This document shows positions 11,249-22,390 of a stretch of DNA of 64,000 nucleotides, piece by piece. The first letter of the stretch is position 1. Each line of letters begins with the position of its first letter. The notes under the pieces were generated by a model. It did not search any database. It saw nothing but the letters and a program-made list of their open reading frames with translations, and was not told the origin of the DNA. Source of the stretch: Darksidea phi (taxonomy: Eukaryota > Ascomycota > Dothideomycetes > Pleosporales > Lentitheciaceae). A program made the translations under genes and the position numbers. The stretch lies in NCBI GenBank assembly GCA_030770425.1, contig JASJFT010000022.1, positions 62,001 through 126,000 of the forward strand, in the 5' to 3' direction.

Positions 11249-12620
11249 TTGGACGAATTAAAAATCACGGATATTGAATTTATGGGAGCGTCCCCCTTTG
11301 CGAACCCTTCGCAGCCACTGAAATCGCGTCTGCCTCCATCATTAAAACAAATTACAGAGAAAGAAGACATGGGCGTCCTTCTGCCCCTTCCACCTCCACC
11401 TCCGCTAAAAAAAACGGATGTCACCAACCAATGCCTTCGTTTTCTCCTCCAAAAATGCACACCATGGCCAGCCATGAGCAGCTTTCCGCGCCAGGACTCC
11501 GCTACCAAAATGCAGAGGACCCACCCGTATGGGAGTCTGCGTGTCCTCTCTCTACCAAAAAGGCGACTACTATTCCAGCACTGTTCTGTTCCTCCTCCGC
11601 GCTCCTCTCCAAACACACTCAACACTGTTGCTCATGGGGAGAATTATCCGCGCCGAAAACGTCTACGCCTCCAAACCCTTGTTGCAAAGTTGCCAATGCC
11701 CGCTATCTTTACACGACATGCGGGCCCCGGAATCCCCTTCTCCCAGCTTATGGTCTCTGTCTCTCTCTTCTCTAAAATGCTTAGTCCGACTTCCCATGGA
11801 GTCCTTCCCCTCTCCCATCGCCAAACCTTCCCCATTTCTAAAAATGCCTTCGACTCGGCTATTATGCACACTTCTACACACCTACTGCTTACCCGATTTT
11901 TCCCCAAGTCGTACGGTAACCGGTCTTATGCTGTGCTTTGCTGTGCGCTCTTCCCCTTTCCAGAGCAGCAATGATGGCCACAAATGGCGCTGCGAGCTCG
12001 TCCTCACTTAAAAGAGAGAGAGAGAAAAAAGGACTCAACCATTGACAGCAATGTGTTTTTCAAAAAACGGAGCTTTGGAAAAATATGTAGTCCCGCTGCC
12101 CCCCTCAAAAAGCATACTGCGCTGCAAAAAGCCAATACGTCCCCCCAAAAGCCAGGACACAGATAATATATGCCTGCGGACGCTTGTTCGCTGTTCAAAC
12201 ATCTGAACGCCGGGCTCAATTTGCACAATTCCTGCCGCTTTATGCACATGTTCTCCCAGCCGCCGTCTACTCCATCTACGTCCAAATGCTGCGGACGCAT
12301 AGTACGATGTCGGGCAACACTATCCTTATCTCATCTTGACATATTACATGGAGAATACGTTCAACATGCGCCAGATGTCCGGCTACACATTGAACACCCT
12401 GGCATCAAATGCGGCGCCCCTGTGTGGACAAATCTACCGACGGCGAAGAGCACATAGCATATCGTTCAAACGGGACATGGGACATGTGGGTTCGGCGGGC
12501 AGGCGGGCGGGCGCTCGAAAAAGCGTATGTTGCCTGGGTTGTTGGTGGGTAGTTATTTTTGTCTGGAGAGAAAAAAAAACATAGGTACTGACTTTGCATG
12601 GGTCCCGGGGGGGTTATTCG

Positions 12621-12648
12621 AAAAAAAAAAAAAAATAAATAAATAAAA
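12621..12648 (+). repeat. A15(TAAA)3 run
   Basis: Fifteen A's followed by three TAAA units, directly after a G7 run. Such tails are left by LINE or SINE insertion, but no element body is recognisable upstream. Confidence 0.5.
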
Positions 12649-12883
12649 GGCCTTAGATCACTGGGAATTGGTTGTGCCTGGTCTCTGGATGGTGGCGGTT
12701 ATACATCTAGCATCAGCACCAGCGCCAGCAACCAGCAACGAGCAACCAGCTCAACGAGCGCAATAAACATGTGGGAGGTACTTTGTCAAACCTCTATATT
12801 TTACAGCCATGTTTAACGCCGTCTTGCAGACTGCTTTGAAAGAAAGAAAAGAAAAAAAGAAAATCGAGCGCTTTTTGTCGTCA

Positions 12884-12968
12884 TGTTTTCTCCTACCGAA
12901 ACCGTACTTGTGAGACAACATATGCGTGTTTTCTCTACCCAAACCGTACTTGTGAGACAACATGTGTG
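12884..12968 (+). repeat. 43-bp tandem repeat, two copies
   Basis: Copies at 12884-12926 and 12927-12968 share the core CCGTACTTGTGAGACAACAT and differ at a few bases and one indel. Non-coding. Confidence 0.8.
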
Positions 12969-13247
12969 TCTTCCCCCCCTCCCTTCCGCCAAACTGCACT
13001 GCACCACACCAGAACCCATTTCCACTATGCTCATGTTTGCGGGTCTTCGTTTTCTAAACAACTACCAAATAGATATATGTGTCTGCTTGGCTTGGGCTCG
13101 GGAAGAAATGGCGTTGGAATGGCTTCATGTTTGGGTCGTGTGGCGGGTGGGGAGTTCAGGGTTCAGGGTTCGGGGTACATGCATGGTGCTGTGTGGGAGG
13201 TGTATTCGGACAGAGTGGTTATCCATCGTTGCGGATGAGTGGGGAAT

Positions 13248-13270
13248 TGGTGGTGGTGGTGGTGGTGGTG
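13248..13270 (+). repeat. GGT trinucleotide run
   Basis: About seven GGT units, followed by GATGAC/GATGAG-type triplets. Simple repeat, non-coding as far as can be seen. Confidence 0.8.
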
Positions 13271-13540
13271 ATGACGATGATGAGGATGCGTAGCAAGGAG
13301 GGGTAGAAAATCAAGTCGGGAAGATGCTTAGATTGAGGCTGGGGGTTTGCATGTTATGTTATTCGCTCCACCGAGCTTATCTATAAAAGAATTGGCTTTT
13401 AAATATCCAGAGGCAAGGGTATACGCTATCGAGGCAGAAAAGAAAAGGCAAGAAGAGAAAAAAAAAGGGCGAATCAGGCTGCATGCACGCGACGTTCGAA
13501 ACAGAGCCGAAGCCATGTTAGACTCCCACTCCCTCATCTC

Positions 13541-15627
13541 CTAAACAACACCACCCGACCTCCTCCTCTCCCGATCTCTCACCCGATCCCTCCCATCCGT
13601 GGCCCCCGCACCCCCACCCAAACTACCGCCCTCCCACCACGCCTTCCCCTTCTCGCGCCGATGCGGCATCTCATTCCTCACGACACTACTCCTCTCATCC
13701 CAACTCCTAGGCCTCTCTCGATCGCCCCGACTCCTACTACTCCCAGGCTTCCCCCCACTGCCTGCTCGATCCCTCTTGTGCAGCACAGCACTGCTCCTAG
13801 TCACGCGTTTCTCATCCTCCATAAAACTTTTCCTCGTGCTAAAGCGGCCGTCTGCGACATTGGGCGAGCCCAGCGACGAAGGGCGTCCACCTTTCTTACT
13901 GCGCCTGGTAATGCCCGTCGGCGGGGGTTTGCGCACATAATCGTACGTCTCGGGGTCGCGGCGACAGAGTTCTTTCTCGACGCCCCAGAGGGGTGCTTCG
14001 GGGAGGATCTTGGCGTTGCCTGCGCCGTTGTCTTTGAATTTGAGTTTCCAGTATACGTCTGGGTCGCCGGTGCGCGTGGTGTCCAGGCCGTAGTCGATGA
14101 CGAGTTTGTAGTTGTCAGTGAGGGCGCGGCATTCATAGAAGCCTCTGTCGGACATGCCGGGCCCGTCGAGGCGGACCCGCGTGCGCACTGAGGCATGGAT
14201 GTATTCGTTTGTTAGGCGGAGGGGTCGGTCTGTTGTGCGGTGTGTGAAGGGATCGACTGCCTTGTACATGCCGGGGGTTCGCGTCTGGCTCAGCATTAAT
14301 AACTCGACATCTTGATGAAGGAGTGGGAACTTGCCGAACGCCCACCCAACGCAAACAACCCCGTCATCGAGTTGGTGATCTCGCCAAAACTCCACGGCCT
14401 TATCTCTTGCCCCTCCTTTCGGTAATATCTCTCATTCTCCTCTTCCTGCTCGAAGAGATAATCCTCCCGTAGATCCAGGAACGGCGCCAGTTGACTCATC
14501 ATCCAGGCCAAGGTAATATTGGCAAGTTGTTGATCATCGTAGCCCCCGCCCACATTAGAGTGCACCCCCGGAAACCAGACTTGTCGTAAAGTCGTCCGGT
14601 TGCCTTCCGGCTTCTCCCACACGGCTGGGGAGAAAGCGCTACGTCTTTCGTCGAGCGCGAGGGCTTGAAATGCGTTCTCGATGCAGGAGGCAAGCTTGGT
14701 ATCGTGAAACGCCATCTCCCTGCTCTCATTGGACTGTAATCCAACCTTTGTAAGCCACCCCACCCTGGGTGTGCCCAAACTTCCCACCGTGTCCCATACT
14801 CCGATTGCCTTGATCTTGATGTCCAGTCTCGTCAAACCCCTTCTTTCCAACTCCGAAGCGTACCTGGGATCATCCGCGGACGGCTTATGCGGAAACGGCA
14901 CATTTGGATTCTTAGGCGCATAATGCGGATCCCTCCTGTGCCTCACATCTTCATAGATCTCAGCGAGAGAAGGAAGTCCCTTCTTCGTAAGCAGGCCCAC
15001 CTCACCGATCAGCCCGCCAATACTACGCGCCGTAAAAGCGCCTCTGGAGAAGCCAAGGAGGAAGATTTCGTCGCCGGGATGATAGTTATTCGCCAGGAAG
15101 GAGTATGCTTCTCGGACGTTGTCGGACAAGCCTTCTCCTGTCGTCCCACTGATGAATCGGTTGATCGGCCCGCCCTGGGTGCCCACGCCAAAATGATAAT
15201 TCACGATTTGCGGTATACCATCTTGACTGACGGCTTTGATGGCTCTTGATATCCGTGTCACGTTGCTTGGAACGTCGATCTTGCCGTTGACAAGACCGTT
15301 GTCGGCGTTCATCCAGGTACCATCACACGCGACAATCAGCCTCTTAAACATACCCCGTCCCCCGCTCAGTCCCGGCGCCTCGACGAAGACTGGCGGCGCT
15401 CTGCTCCTCGACCGCGGTGGGGCTGGTATGACCACCTCGATCGGAGGTTTTGGCGTAGAAGACACGACGATGGGCGCTGAACCTCGGGCATTGCTTGGCG
15501 CCCTACTTTGACTCCTTGTCCTTGACGGTGCGGTGGACATTGAGAATCTGTTACTCTCCTTTTTACTGTGATTTTCAAATGTGGACGAGGGAAAATCTCC
15601 CGAGTCGCTGCTAGATGGGGAAGCCAC
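13541..15627 (-). CDS. DUF2235 (Tle1-like) alpha/beta hydrolase
   Basis: Predicted serine hydrolase of the DUF2235 family, related to the phospholipase fold of Tle1 effectors; the fungal substrate is unknown. Two exons, 15627-14335 and 14284-13541, give 678 aa. The intron (14334-14285, 50 nt) begins GCAAGT and ends CCAG. It is a GC-AG intron, and no GT donor gives the family-like junction before TRTPGMY. The catalytic domain begins around residue 94 with LIVACDGTW. The nucleophile elbow GFSRG is at 192-196 (Ser194). Later family blocks include FPGVHSNVGGGY and NEYIHASVR. The first 90 residues and the last 130 are low-complexity, the latter rich in Arg and Ser. A start at 15540 (MSTAPSRTR) is a plausible alternative. 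Confidence 0.85.
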
Positions 15628-17005
15628 TTCGGAGGTCTGGATGGTGTTGTGTCCTTGGGTGAGATGATGCGTAGTAAGCGGGTCAATTTCGGAGTGAAAG
15701 GCTGTCGATCAATGCGATGCGATGTCGAAGTTTGGTGAACAACGTGCGGAAAGAAATCCAGTGTTGCACTGCGGGAGGCGTTGTCCGATATGCAGCTCAA
15801 TCACAACCCAAAGCTAGAACTTCCAACTCATCGCTCTTCAATTTGGTGCTCTTCTCTATCGTTCTCCCAGCCTCTTTTCGGATCACTGCAGAAAATAACC
15901 AAAAGCCGAGAAGAGGTGCCGAAAACGTGCGAACGGAACGGATAGCGAGATGCGCGTCCAAGCTGATTGGAATGAAGGATGGTTTGCGCCAATGTCCACG
16001 AGTCCTGCGAGGTCGCGCGAGCGATGGCGTGTTGCTGCAGATGCGGCTGGGCACTGCGAACTCGCTTGGTGGCTGGACGGTTGAACGGGTGGCTGGAACT
16101 TTGTTGCGCGAAACCTCCAGAACCACTCGGCCGAGTTAGATGATGAAGAAAAGTGTTCGCATCGACAGAACATTGTCCAATTTCTCCTAGGCTAGACATT
16201 GTCGCCAAGCAGACACTTCAACGCGCTCGTCCAGGATCGCCATGTTCGCGGTGCAGTTCATGCCCAAGGTGCCTCCACCGAAGCGCCTAAACGGCGGTCT
16301 CGCCATGCGTTGTAGCAGTGGAGCGATGCAGAAAAGAGAAATAGCGGTGGAATGTGCATGTGCTAGCAGTGAGTTGTAAAGGGAGCAACCTTGAAAGAAG
16401 GTACATTGGTACGGCGGGAAGAACACGACGGCTCACCGCCTGCTGGCTCCGGGAGCAAGGACCCCATGAAAAGCTCCAAGTCGAACAAAAGCCATGCACG
16501 ATCAGAGTCACGGTAGTATTCGTTCTGGGTTTGCACAGTGGGAGTCTCTTCTGAAAGATGCGCACGGAAGCCACAGTAGTCTATTGGTGACAGGTGGAGA
16601 GAATATAAACTGTTTTTCCAATTTAAACACTTTTTCCCAATGTATGTCGCGACGTTGGTTGACGCCTCATCGCGCCACATTCAGACCAACGCGAATGTCC
16701 ATGTCCGTATCAGCCCGAGTAACAGCCAGTGCCTCAGCGATATCATCACACAACTTAGTCTTACAAAGAACAGTTCCATCACCTGGCACCAAAAATCGCC
16801 GAAAACTCCAACCGACAGTCCGGACATGCCCATGCTCCAATAGTAGCGCGCGTGAGCGGCAGTAGACGTCTAGAATACTGGCCGTGACGAAAGAAGAGAG
16901 GAGGGATATACTAAACAATATAGGGAGGAGAAAATCGCGCGCCAAAAAGAGATTCGTCAGTCAGTTCCGTGTGCCTGCAAATATTCCTAGTTTTTGTGGT
17001 GCCAT
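15628..17005. other. intergenic
   Basis: No supported gene. It should contain the promoter of the DUF2235 gene and the 3' flank of the GDS1-like gene. A 92-codon minus-strand frame at 16945-16667 begins with a hydrophobic stretch but has no family match and is probably chance. Confidence 0.4.
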
Positions 17006-18279
17006 TCAGTATCCGCCGAAAAGATCGTCGAGCTCGTCGAGCTCAATGTGCTCTGGGCTCTTCAAGTCTGACCAGCTCCATTCGACGTTGTCGGTCTGCA
17101 TCTTGATCTCGCCAGGCCTGTACATGGGTGGCGGCATCTCGATGCTGAGCGCTGCCTTGAGGAGCGGGCTACTCGAGCCGAGGTCTGGCTGGAACGTTGA
17201 AACGTGGTCCATCTGGCCAAACAAGGCTGCCGCCGTCTCCGAGTTCTTGCGTGCTGCGCTTTCTTCCGTCTCTTCCACTTCGGGAATGTCGTCCATTGTC
17301 ACATCTAGCATTAGAACGTCCTCGATGGATGCGCTGGCCGACCGCTCCCTCTCGGCTTCCAGACTTTTTCTCCGTTGCTGCAAGAATGACGCCGTCTGCG
17401 TAAATTCGCGTTCGTCCTTTTCTAATGGCGGGGATTGCGCTCGTCGGTTGTGAGCGATGTTGTGGGTCGATGGGGGCTGGGTTTGGTTCGAGAACGGGTC
17501 GCTACCGTCATCGAAATCCGACAGATCGAGCTCCGGCGAGGGGGATCTCACGTCCCGTGACCGCGCATCCATATCCTCCTCCTCGGACGCAGCCGACAGC
17601 GATGGCGTAATTATGCGCGCTACCGTCAGGGTGTTGCCTGCATCGTCGGGGATGGGCTGGTGCGGGCTGGTGGTCAGGAAGTAGTAGACGCGCTTTGGGT
17701 GGGTGCCGACAAGCTTCTTGTCGAGCGGACAGGGCGCCAGCGCAGTCCAGTTGCGCTTGGTGTAGGTGGCGAGGCGGGATGAAATAATGGCAGCGGGATT
17801 CGCGGAGCTATGTCGCGTCAGCATGAGCAAACCGGGGGCCAGAGGCGGAGGTCTGGCCGGAGTTTTGGTACGCACCTTTCAACAATGGGGATTGCGGGCG
17901 AGAGAACGGTGGCCAGTTCTTTCAGCAGGTGGGGTCGGTTGCCCGTCTTCTCCAGCTGCTCGATGACGCCCACGACGATTGTGTCATCGATGCCTTGGGT
18001 GTCGACCTTTGTCTGGCCGGAGTCGCCGCCGGGCGAGGGTGGCGGGGTGTCGGCCACACGGCCGGTACTCGTTGGTCGCTCATCGAAGCGCAGCGCCGTG
18101 TGTCGCCGAGGAGAGTCGGGCGTCGAGGCAGTCCAGTTGGAGTTTGAGCGCTTCTGTCGCTTTGCGATGTGCTGACCGTCGGCGGACGCAGGCGGTGAGC
18201 GCGCAGGTCGCGGGCCGCCGGGCAGAGCTATGCCCAGCGACGGCAGCGACAGCGACTTGCGGCGGGTGTTGTAGGGCAT
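17006..18279 (-). CDS. GDS1-like winged-helix nuclear protein
   Basis: Probable orthologue of fungal GDS1-type proteins. These have a winged-helix domain near the N-terminus; yeast GDS1 is known genetically from suppression of a nicotinate-type growth defect. Two exons, 18279-17876 and 17807-17006, are split by a 68-nt intron (GTGCGT donor, GCTGAC branch site, TAG acceptor), giving 401 aa. The start is the typical MPYNTRRKSLSLP; an in-frame ATG at 18351 would add 24 arginine-rich residues. The winged helix spans roughly residues 105-200, from VVGVIEQLEKTGNRPHLLKEL to KLVGTHPKRVYYFLTT, and the intron interrupts it. The rest is acidic and low-complexity, ending in a Glu/Asp-rich motif. Family assignment is from memory of the N-terminal motif and the domain pattern. 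Confidence 0.7.
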
Positions 18280-18563
18280 CGTGGGGCGGCGGCGTGGTCG
18301 CGGCGGGGATGCGAACGCGCGGAGGGAGGTGTCTCTGCCTGTCGAGAACAATTGTTGCGACGTTGTTGTGGGCGTGAGAATGGGGAATGCCAGGGTCGTC
18401 GACGATTGGTCGCGGAATGCAGTGCAGCAGCCTTACACCTGACGCGCTACCAGCGGTCATGCAAGGTAGGTAGATGGGCGTGCGACACTTCTGCCTGGGC
18501 TTGCTGCGAATGACTGAGAGCCGGCTCAACAATCTGGAGGCTGCAGCTGGCTGCGAGGCGCGA

Positions 18564-18619
18564 GTGTGAGGTGTGAGGTGCGAGGTGCGAGGTGCGAGGT
18601 GTGAGGTGTGAGGTGTGAG
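18564..18619 (+). repeat. 7-bp minisatellite GTGYGAG, eight copies
   Basis: Eight consecutive units; copies 1, 2, 6, 7 and 8 read GTGTGAG and copies 3-5 read GTGCGAG. Located about 290 bases upstream of the GDS1-like start. Confidence 0.9.
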
Positions 18620-19328
18620 TTGCTGACCACCCGTTGTCACTTCGCCCAAGGAGAACGGTGAGAACCGTTGCTCTGCGGTGCTCGCCTCCTGAATGCGTCA
18701 ATGTGTACGTCGACTGCGTCACGGCTGCTCTCCCAGACGGCACAAGGGGAGCAGAGGGTGGCAGCGATCAAGGGATGCAAGGCACAGGCGCAGTCAAGAG
18801 CGGCCCTGAAGGAGTTCGGTGCGGAGGGGATGTTGGATGGGAGAGGGACGAGGGATGGGGCACGGTGGAGGGGAGGACTAGGGTAGGCTAGGCAGGCGGG
18901 CCGTGCGTAGGGTGAATGTATTCAGGGATGCATGTTCAAAGATATGACAGCATGCTACTTTTAGAGCTGTTTTTTTGGTTCTGCTGTCGCCCGCCCAGGG
19001 GCCGACGTCGCGCGCCCGCCTATCACGCCCGCCCTGGCTGACCGGATGGGAGCACCAACGCCCCCAGAGGCAACGCTCCCAGCAACGCTTCCAGCAACGC
19101 CTACGTCGACGTGCAAGTTGCAAGCTGCAGGTCCTCGTGGACTAACCCGCGCTACGGTTGCGGCCTCCAGAGGACGCGGAGAATTACTTCATCCTCGGCG
19201 CTGCTGCTCGGCGCCAGCGTCGGCCTGACTGGAGCTTGTTTTCCTGGGTGCTGTGCGTATCGCCGTACCAGTCGCGCGCCGGCGCTCAGCATCCTGTCGT
19301 GCCCGATATCCAGAACGCAGCGCGCGAG

Positions 19329-19367
19329 GATGGCGGATGGCGGATGGCGGATGGCGATGGCGATGGC
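19329..19367 (+). repeat. GATGGCG/GATGGC short tandem repeat
   Basis: Three GATGGCG units pass into three GATGGC units. Non-coding simple repeat. Confidence 0.8.
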
Positions 19368-20558
19368 TCGCTGACCGCCTCGCGCCCTGCACAAGAGGCG
19401 GCAGGGTGATCTGATGGTGTTGCATATGCTGTCGTCCCAGGCCGCAGGCACCCCCTGTCGCCATCCTGCGCTAGCCCATTTAGCCTCAACGCCGCTCCGG
19501 ATCGTCGACGGGCGGTGAGCTGCGCTTTCCTGCGTTTTCTGCGCTTTCTGCGTTTTTTCTCCCATTTTTCGCGTTGGCCTCGGCAGCGCTGGGGCGCGGC
19601 GGCGACGGCGGCGGATGAAGTCGGCGACGCTCTCCTCGCCAGACGCAGACGCAAGCAGCTGCAGCATCCCCCAGACGATGCGCTGCTGGCCACACGCGCG
19701 CATCCGAAACGGCTCTGTCGTTGCGCCTCTCTTTCTGGAAACCATGTTTCACGAGCCAGCGGCGGCCACGCTAGGCTCTCTGTGGACAACTCACGCGACA
19801 GGCCACCATGGCAACCGATTGGGCAGGGGTGGCTGTCCTGTCGCATCGTTCCCAATCCGACGGCCCATTACACAAGCCGTCTGCTCTGCACCCTCACCTT
19901 TGTGGGGTCAAGCGGAGCCGAATCGCCCTTTTCGCTTCTGCCGCCCTACAGCTCGGCCAGCCCTGGTGGGCTGCATTGCAAGAAGCTGTCTTCGTTGAGT
20001 CGCTTCGCTACTGCATGCGTTGTACGCTGGCCGCCGGTTACTCACTATGAGATCATGATCAGAGTCCAGTAATAAAGAAAGTTTGCACGGTAAAGGGGGT
20101 GTGACGATCCGTGTCTGGCCTCGCTTGACTTGCTGTGCGATTGCCTCATGTAGACATCACGCCTCCACCCTTCGACTATTCCCGAGCCTGCCAACACGCC
20201 GTCACTTTCCTCGCCATGTTCCCCCGGGGAGGCCCACAGCAGAGTCTCGACCGCATTTCTTTACAGTATAAAGTCCTGCGCCCTGGAGTATCCATCACCA
20301 TCCCAGGACATTTAGGAATCGCCTCCATGCGCGGCTACCTTGGTCTCGACCCCCCGTAGTATGAATTACTAGTCATCTTCTCGTCATGGGGCTAGCTGCT
20401 TCATTATCCAATTACTCGGAGGAAGACGCTTGCTGGCCTTTGATGATGAGTACCATCTGGATGGGTATACATGGCAGATGCCATATCAGCAATTTTCGAC
20501 CAGCAATCTTGTCCCAACCATTCTTCAAAAGCAGTATGATATCTTAGGCCGATCCGTG

Positions 20559-20802
20559 AAGTTGGCGCACCTGCACAACACCGAACAACAGCACTGCCTA
20601 CATCAACGGCAACATCTTCACACGCAATGACGCTGTAGGCGAAGGTGCTGAAGCCTTTTTTAAGGGGAGCGTGTGTGGGAGGACGCGGCTTAGAATGGTG
20701 GGAGAAGTATTATCCCGAGACTCAGGATGCATAATTATAGCATGGTTCACAGGAACACCTATGGATCCGCGCGAGAAACAGATTCTGCTGTCTGTTCAGT
20801 AA
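20559..20802 (+). pseudogene. possible amidohydrolase fragment
   Basis: An 80-codon frame without an ATG contains AYINGNIFTRNDAVGEGAEA. This resembles the N-terminal strand of YtcJ/imidazolonase-type amidohydrolases (x-NGxIFT-x-D followed by an Ala/Glu-rich helix). It runs to a stop at 20802 with no metal-binding HxH or later domain. No start codon or promoter is evident. It is read as a decayed fragment; chance similarity is possible. Confidence 0.25.
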
Positions 20803-20976
20803 ACATGGACAATACATCGCCATGTCCTCTGCAGTCCAAGTGTCAAAGCGGGGCTACCGCTGGGTATATCTGATTACTCTGCGCTGAGTGCACTGCGACT
20901 GGGTACGCATAGTGGCGCGCAGCATGCGGCATGCTGCATTTGTATACGCTAGTACGCCCAAGTAACGAATTATCTC

Positions 20977-22155
20977 TCATCTCCACAAACTCCACCACGG
21001 ACGCTGTGCAACCCGTGTTTCGGAAGAGGGTGCTACAGGCGCTTGCACCTCTGCAACCGTCTCCGCTGTTTTCTTGCCGTGCCCCTTTCGGGGTTTCAGC
21101 TCTATCCACCACGTCGTGCCAAAATTATACCGCTTAAGATTAACAACTTCCAGCCCGCTCTCTTCGACGATCTTGCCGATGTCTTTGTTCCAGAAACAGC
21201 CGTGTTCGTCGGCGTGTGCGGGGGCCGTCTTGTCGAGGATATTGTTGATCCATTCGTAATGTGACTTTCCGTGCTCCAGTAGCAGAATCTGCCCACCGTC
21301 TTCTTTGGTCGCGGCTTCAAGGTTCTGCAGCAGCTTTACCGGCTCCGGCGTCGAGCAGAGACCCATAGTCTGTATTACCGTGTCGTAGCCGTCTTGTGCA
21401 CCGTACGGAGGGGTGATGGGGTCGATGGCCGACTGCTGCTTGAAGAAGACACGACTGAAGTACTCTGGATGCGTATCTTTCCACTTCCGCTTCGCGACAG
21501 CCAGCATAGGCGCGCTGGAATCAAGCAGTGTTACCGTTGCGCATTGTTTTGTCGGGTAGTATTCGATATTCCTGCCCGTTCCCACTGCCACTTCCAGAAC
21601 ATGGCCTTTGACTCTCCTTGTAATGTCCTTCCGTCTCTTGTTCAGCAGCAGCATAGTCTCTGCCAGGCCAACCTTCTCATCGTACCCTTCCGCCTCCTTG
21701 TCAAACCGATCCGACAGATCCGCCGGCAAGTTCTCCAGCTCCGGCGCATGTGTCAGGGAAATATATAGCTGCACTCCATACATTCCCATACCAAACGCAG
21801 CCAATCCACAGATCATGATGGGCCACTGTCTCCACCTCCTCACTTTCATCGTATGCGCCGCCGTCTTCATCTCCTCAGGTGAAAGCTTCCGCACATCTGC
21901 CATTGTGGGCCGCTCGCCCCATATCCTCTTCATCCCAGAGAACGATCCATCATTCTGTATTGCGGGGCGCTCTGCAGCCGCGGGCGTTGGCTTTGTTTCC
22001 CGGGGGCGGTATTGGAGCGGAGAATGGCGCGGTGGTGCGGGTGCGGCTGTTCGAGGTGGTTTGAAGGGGAGCCCTTTCGGGACTTTGGGCAATTTTGCCA
22101 TGGACGATGCAATTGACTCCTGAGAGTCGTAATAAAGAGTGACGCGGGTGGTCAA
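20977..22155 (-). CDS. OMS1: OMS1-like mitochondrial inner-membrane methyltransferase
   Basis: SAM-dependent methyltransferase-like protein, probably the orthologue of yeast Oms1, an inner-membrane protein found as a multicopy suppressor of oxa1 mutants. Single exon, 392 aa. A basic, proline-rich N-terminus fits a mitochondrial presequence. One membrane segment lies at about 111-134. Class-I methyltransferase motif I (VLEVAVGTGRN) is at 186-196, followed by VTLLDSSAPML (motif II) and the ILLLEHGKSHYEWIN block usual in this family. An in-frame ATG at 22101 (MAKLPKVPKG) could be the true start. It is head-to-head with the flavin oxidase gene. Confidence 0.8.
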   Translation of the reverse strand: MTTRVTLYYDSQESIASSMAKLPKVPKGLPFKPPRTAAPAPPRHSPLQYRPRETKPTPAAAERPAIQNDGSFSGMKRIWGERPTMADVRKLSPEEMKTAAHTMKVRRWRQWPIMICGLAAFGMGMYGVQLYISLTHAPELENLPADLSDRFDKEAEGYDEKVGLAETMLLLNKRRKDITRRVKGHVLEVAVGTGRNIEYYPTKQCATVTLLDSSAPMLAVAKRKWKDTHPEYFSRVFFKQQSAIDPITPPYGAQDGYDTVIQTMGLCSTPEPVKLLQNLEAATKEDGGQILLLEHGKSHYEWINNILDKTAPAHADEHGCFWNKDIGKIVEESGLEVVNLKRYNFGTTWWIELKPRKGHGKKTAETVAEVQAPVAPSSETRVAQRPWWSLWR

Positions 22156-22390
22156 TTGATGTCAACGTCGCTACATACGCTTTGAAGCTTTTCCCGGTCC
22201 GTGCTGGACGGGATGGTCCGAGCTCAAGCTCTAGATCCCGGAACTTGCGCCCTACAGCCGTCAAAAGCCGATGCGTCTGTCGACATCGGAGCTTCATTAG
22301 TTTTTCTGTCTCGTAGAAAAGCGTGGGTAGGCAGGTAGGTACATTTTCTTCACCTTCTGTCCAAACATTCGCTTCCCTTTCACTTGCACC
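22156..22390. promoter_or_regulatory. shared bidirectional promoter region
   Basis: Only 235 bases separate the start codons of the OMS1-like gene (minus) and the flavin oxidase gene (plus), so both promoters must lie here. No TATA box on either strand. Confidence 0.5.

Larger units (their letters stand above)
11249..13540. other. long non-coding, repeat-rich stretch
   Basis: No supported gene in 2.3 kb. Open frames exist on both strands but are low-complexity and match nothing. It holds pyrimidine-rich blocks, several copies of a CTAAAAATGC-like motif (near 11449, 11503, 11768 and 11838), an A15(TAAA)3 tail-like run at 12621-12648, an AGCAACC-type microsatellite at about 12718-12755, a 43-bp tandem repeat at 12884-12968 and a GGT run near 13250. 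Confidence 0.45.
18280..20976. other. gene-poor stretch with minisatellites and a possible gene relic
   Basis: No intact gene. The part to about 20 kb is GC-rich, with overlapping long open frames on both strands that look like composition effects. It includes 7-mer minisatellites at 18564-18619 and 19329-19367 and a TGCGYTTTC run from 19521. A coding scrap like an amidohydrolase N-terminus lies at 20559-20802. Confidence 0.45.

Noticed and set aside
16667..16945. Minus-strand 92-codon frame with a signal-peptide-like start, considered as a small secreted protein
   Set aside because: Only the first 20 residues look plausible; the rest has no cysteine pattern or family match and is covered by other frames.
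18564..18619. Short direct repeats considered as a CRISPR-like array
   Set aside because: Units of 7 bases with no spacers; an ordinary minisatellite in a eukaryotic genome.
19286..20072. Two ~185-codon frames on opposite strands in GC-rich DNA
   Set aside because: Low-complexity Arg/Ala-rich translations expected from composition; no domains, no splice-consistent model.
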